Positions 62,312-64,000 of a DNA stretch of 64,000 nt are shown here, one piece after another. This DNA is from Arcobacter sp. F155. Its GTDB lineage: Bacteria > Campylobacterota > Campylobacteria > Campylobacterales > Arcobacteraceae. Numbering within the stretch: position 1 is the first letter of the stretch; every line of letters starts with the position of its first letter. The notes under the pieces are model-generated. The model had not been told where the DNA came from. It worked only from the letters and a program-made list of their open reading frames with translations, and did not search any database. Location of the stretch: the NCBI RefSeq assembly GCF_004116455.1, contig NZ_PDJU01000004.1:122222-186221 (forward strand). Direction: 5' to 3'. A program made the translations under genes and the position numbers.

Positions 62312-63112
62312 ATGAAGCAAACTAGTTTAGAAGATTTTATGGAGTTAGAAGAACAAAATAAAGAGTTAGAAAAACTAGTTGCTATCGAAGTTGAAAAAAA
62401 TAGACAAAAAGATGAAATAATATTTCAACAAAATAAATTAGCAGCCATGGGTGAGATGTTAGAAAATATTGCTCACCAGTGGAGACAACCATTAATGGAA
62501 CTATCTGCTTTATTTATTCCTATTGAAGCTAAAATCAATTTCAATAAAAATATAAATAATGATGAGTTGTTAGACTCAATAAATAAACTAAATCATATAA
62601 CTAAGTATATGTCAAATACAATAGATGATTTTAAAAACTTTTTTGCTACAAATAAAGAAAAAACTGAGTTTAAACTCTCTGACCAGATAAATTCTTCTTT
62701 AGGAATTATTATTACAGGACTTCGTAAAAATGGGATATTTGTTGATATTGTCATCAAGAAAAACCCTACTGTTTTTGGCTATAAAAATGAGTATACGCAA
62801 GTTTTAATAAACATACTAAATAATGCAAAAGATGCATTAATTGATAGAAAAATAAAAGAGCCAAAAATTATAATAACTTTAGACTCAAATAACAAAAATT
62901 CTATTCTTAGTGTTGAAGATAATGCAGGTGGAATTCAAGTAAAACCAATTGATAATATCTTTAAGCCTTTTTTTACATATGGTAAGAAAGAAGGTACAGG
63001 AATAGGGCTTTTTATGTCAAAATTAATCATCGAAAAAAATATGAATGGTAAACTTCTTGTATCAAATGAAAAAGCTGGAGCAAGCTTTAAAATAATCTCA
63101 CCACTAAAATAA
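62312..63112 (+). CDS. Soluble histidine kinase without a sensor domain
   Basis: A 266-aa cytoplasmic kinase: a short N-terminal coiled coil (to about residue 40), His55 in [11 protein letters not shown], the NTIDDFKNFF segment, and an HATPase domain with NILNNAKDALID and TGIGLFMSKLIIEKNMNG. There is no membrane, PAS or receiver domain, so input must come from a partner protein. It is the last gene of the secretion operon, followed by a terminator. The regulator at 55073 is one possible target; this is inference. Confidence 0.87.
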   Translation: MKQTSLEDFMELEEQNKELEKLVAIEVEKNRQKDEIIFQQNKLAAMGEMLENIAHQWRQPLMELSALFIPIEAKINFNKNINNDELLDSINKLNHITKYMSNTIDDFKNFFATNKEKTEFKLSDQINSSLGIIITGLRKNGIFVDIVIKKNPTVFGYKNEYTQVLINILNNAKDALIDRKIKEPKIIITLDSNNKNSILSVEDNAGGIQVKPIDNIFKPFFTYGKKEGTGIGLFMSKLIIEKNMNGKLLVSNEKAGASFKIISPLK

Positions 63113-63155
63113 TAATAAAACTAGCAATAAAAATATTTATAAATACTATAAAAGT

Positions 63156-63177
63156 GTCTCATAAGAGACTTTTTTTA
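63156..63177 (+). terminator. Intrinsic terminator of the secretion operon
   Basis: GTCTC, loop ATAA, GAGAC, then eight T. It lies 43 bases beyond the kinase stop and 43 bases ahead of the adhesin ATG, so the adhesin gene must have its own promoter. A TATAAA at 63192-63197 is the likely -10. Confidence 0.85.
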
Positions 63178-63220
63178 TATATAATTAACAGTATAAAATT
63201 CTAATAATGAGGATACTGCT

Positions 63221-64000
63221 ATGATTAAAGTGATTATAAAAAATGTAGATGGTTCAAAAGAAGTTAAAGAATTAACTGAAGGAATGCTTATTAAGCCAGA
63301 ACCTGGACAACAATTTTACTTTGATAACCTTGATTCAAAAAAACATGTAATGAATTTAACAGATGGTGAAGCATCTATTGAATTAACATTTGATGCTGAT
63401 GGTCAAAAATATGTTTTTAATTTTCAAGGAATGGCTGACTTAATTAGAGAATCAAATCTAACTTCTAAAAATAAATCTGTACTTGGAATCATAAATGACC
63501 AAGAAGGGATGGATGAACTTAATCAAACAGTATTAAACCCTGAGTTTAAAAGCGATAATATTATTAGAGAATTAAAAGACTTACTTTCAAAAGGAACAGC
63601 GGGAGAAGAGATCCAAAATGGTATTATCATTGACGATTTTGGAGCTTTAGCTGAGCAATTAGATGCAGCAGCAGCTGGAGGAGCAACATCAAATGGTTCT
63701 TCTACGTTCTATGCAGCAGATGCACTAAGTGGAAATACTTATGGAGCTGACGCAAGAGGAACAGGACTAGAGTTTAATGATCCAGATGGGAACCTAATTG
63801 GTGTTGAAGGAGCAAATAATACTGATAATACTTTAAACTTAGGTGATACAGTAGATTTCCAACCAGAAGTTTTAAGTGTAACAAGTGATGAGCAAACAGA
63901 AGGAACTGATTTAGTTCACACTGTAACATTAAGTGGAGAAGCAGATTCAGCAAAAGAGTATGACTTTACATTTAACACTGGAACAGTAGAAGCAGAAGAT
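63221..64000 (+). CDS. Large adhesin-like type I secretion substrate, N-terminal part
   Basis: An open frame of 260 codons with no stop before the window ends. It has GAGG eight bases ahead of the ATG. The N-terminal 140 residues are a folded module (MIKVIIKNVDGSKEVKELT), followed at 149-153 by AAAAG and a Gly/Ser/Thr linker, then Asp/Thr/Gly-rich beta sequence (VTSDEQTEGTDLVHTVTLSG) typical of repetitive adhesins. An N-terminal retention module with a di-alanine-Gly site recalls LapA, which LapG cleaves. Position after LapEBC-like genes makes it their cargo. The C-terminal secretion signal lies outside the window. Confidence 0.8.
   Translation, partial: MIKVIIKNVDGSKEVKELTEGMLIKPEPGQQFYFDNLDSKKHVMNLTDGEASIELTFDADGQKYVFNFQGMADLIRESNLTSKNKSVLGIINDQEGMDELNQTVLNPEFKSDNIIRELKDLLSKGTAGEEIQNGIIIDDFGALAEQLDAAAAGGATSNGSSTFYAADALSGNTYGADARGTGLEFNDPDGNLIGVEGANNTDNTLNLGDTVDFQPEVLSVTSDEQTEGTDLVHTVTLSGEADSAKEYDFTFNTGTVEAED

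Noticed and set aside
1..64000. CRISPR array, prophage, insertion sequence or integrase
   Set aside because: No regularly spaced repeats, transposase, integrase or phage structural genes were seen in the window.

Overview
The window is very AT-rich, gene-dense bacterial DNA. Gene content and order point to Campylobacterota, most likely the Arcobacter group. Supporting signs are paired flagellins ending in QQNVLRLLQ beside a Maf-type flagellin glycosyltransferase, a short (263 aa) HrcA heading hrcA-grpE-dnaK, an htrA-response regulator-kinase cluster like cprRS-htrA of Campylobacter jejuni, and many kinases sharing an IAHQWRQP phospho-acceptor box. The assignment rests on recognition of protein families, not on a database search.

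Layout. 1-7.2 kb: the end of a surface-sugar and flagellin-glycosylation region (asparagine synthase end, two methyltransferases, a DUF354 protein, Maf) meeting two near-identical flagellins. 7.3-10 kb: trmA, and divergently a Suv3-like RNA helicase that looks leaderless. 10.1-21.1 kb: a compact run with an ankyrin-repeat protein, glmU, coaBC, uppS, a prepilin peptidase, an LptF/LptG permease, truA, and a PAS kinase with its OmpR-type regulator; a TAXI-type binding protein converges on it. 22.2-26.2 kb: the heat-shock operon hrcA-grpE-dnaK with a consensus promoter between two CIRCE-like operators, a third CIRCE-like site before dnaK, and a 117-nt imperfect palindrome at the grpE end. 26-36.8 kb: housekeeping and envelope genes (mltA, psd, an EAL protein, rhodanese, dsbD, marC, a PLP enzyme, a transglutaminase-like protein, dtd, a Cys-rich protein). 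36.8-42 kb, minus strand: ilvD, htrA and the two-component pair. 42-47 kb: four tRNAs (Leu-UAA twice), a double-Cache chemoreceptor, a DsrE-like protein and a DMT transporter. 47-55.8 kb: a dense signalling block (receiver-kinase, Hpt-like protein, SBP-PAS kinase, c-type-haem PAS kinase, receiver-PilZ-like regulator, OmpR-type regulator). 55.9-64 kb: a type I secretion locus (TolC-like, LapB-like ABC, HlyD-like) followed by an ankyrin/OmpA lipoprotein, a soluble histidine kinase, and the start of a large adhesin-like protein that runs off the window.

How the parts fit. The best candidate for a little-described system is the right end: a LapA-type adhesin exporter whose cluster also holds an ankyrin-OmpA lipoprotein and a dedicated sensorless kinase, preceded by a block of kinases and regulators with the same H-box family. 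Smaller points worth checking are the heat-shock regulatory DNA, a hairpin that hides the marC ribosome binding site, and probable non-AUG start codons for cprR and the DMT transporter.
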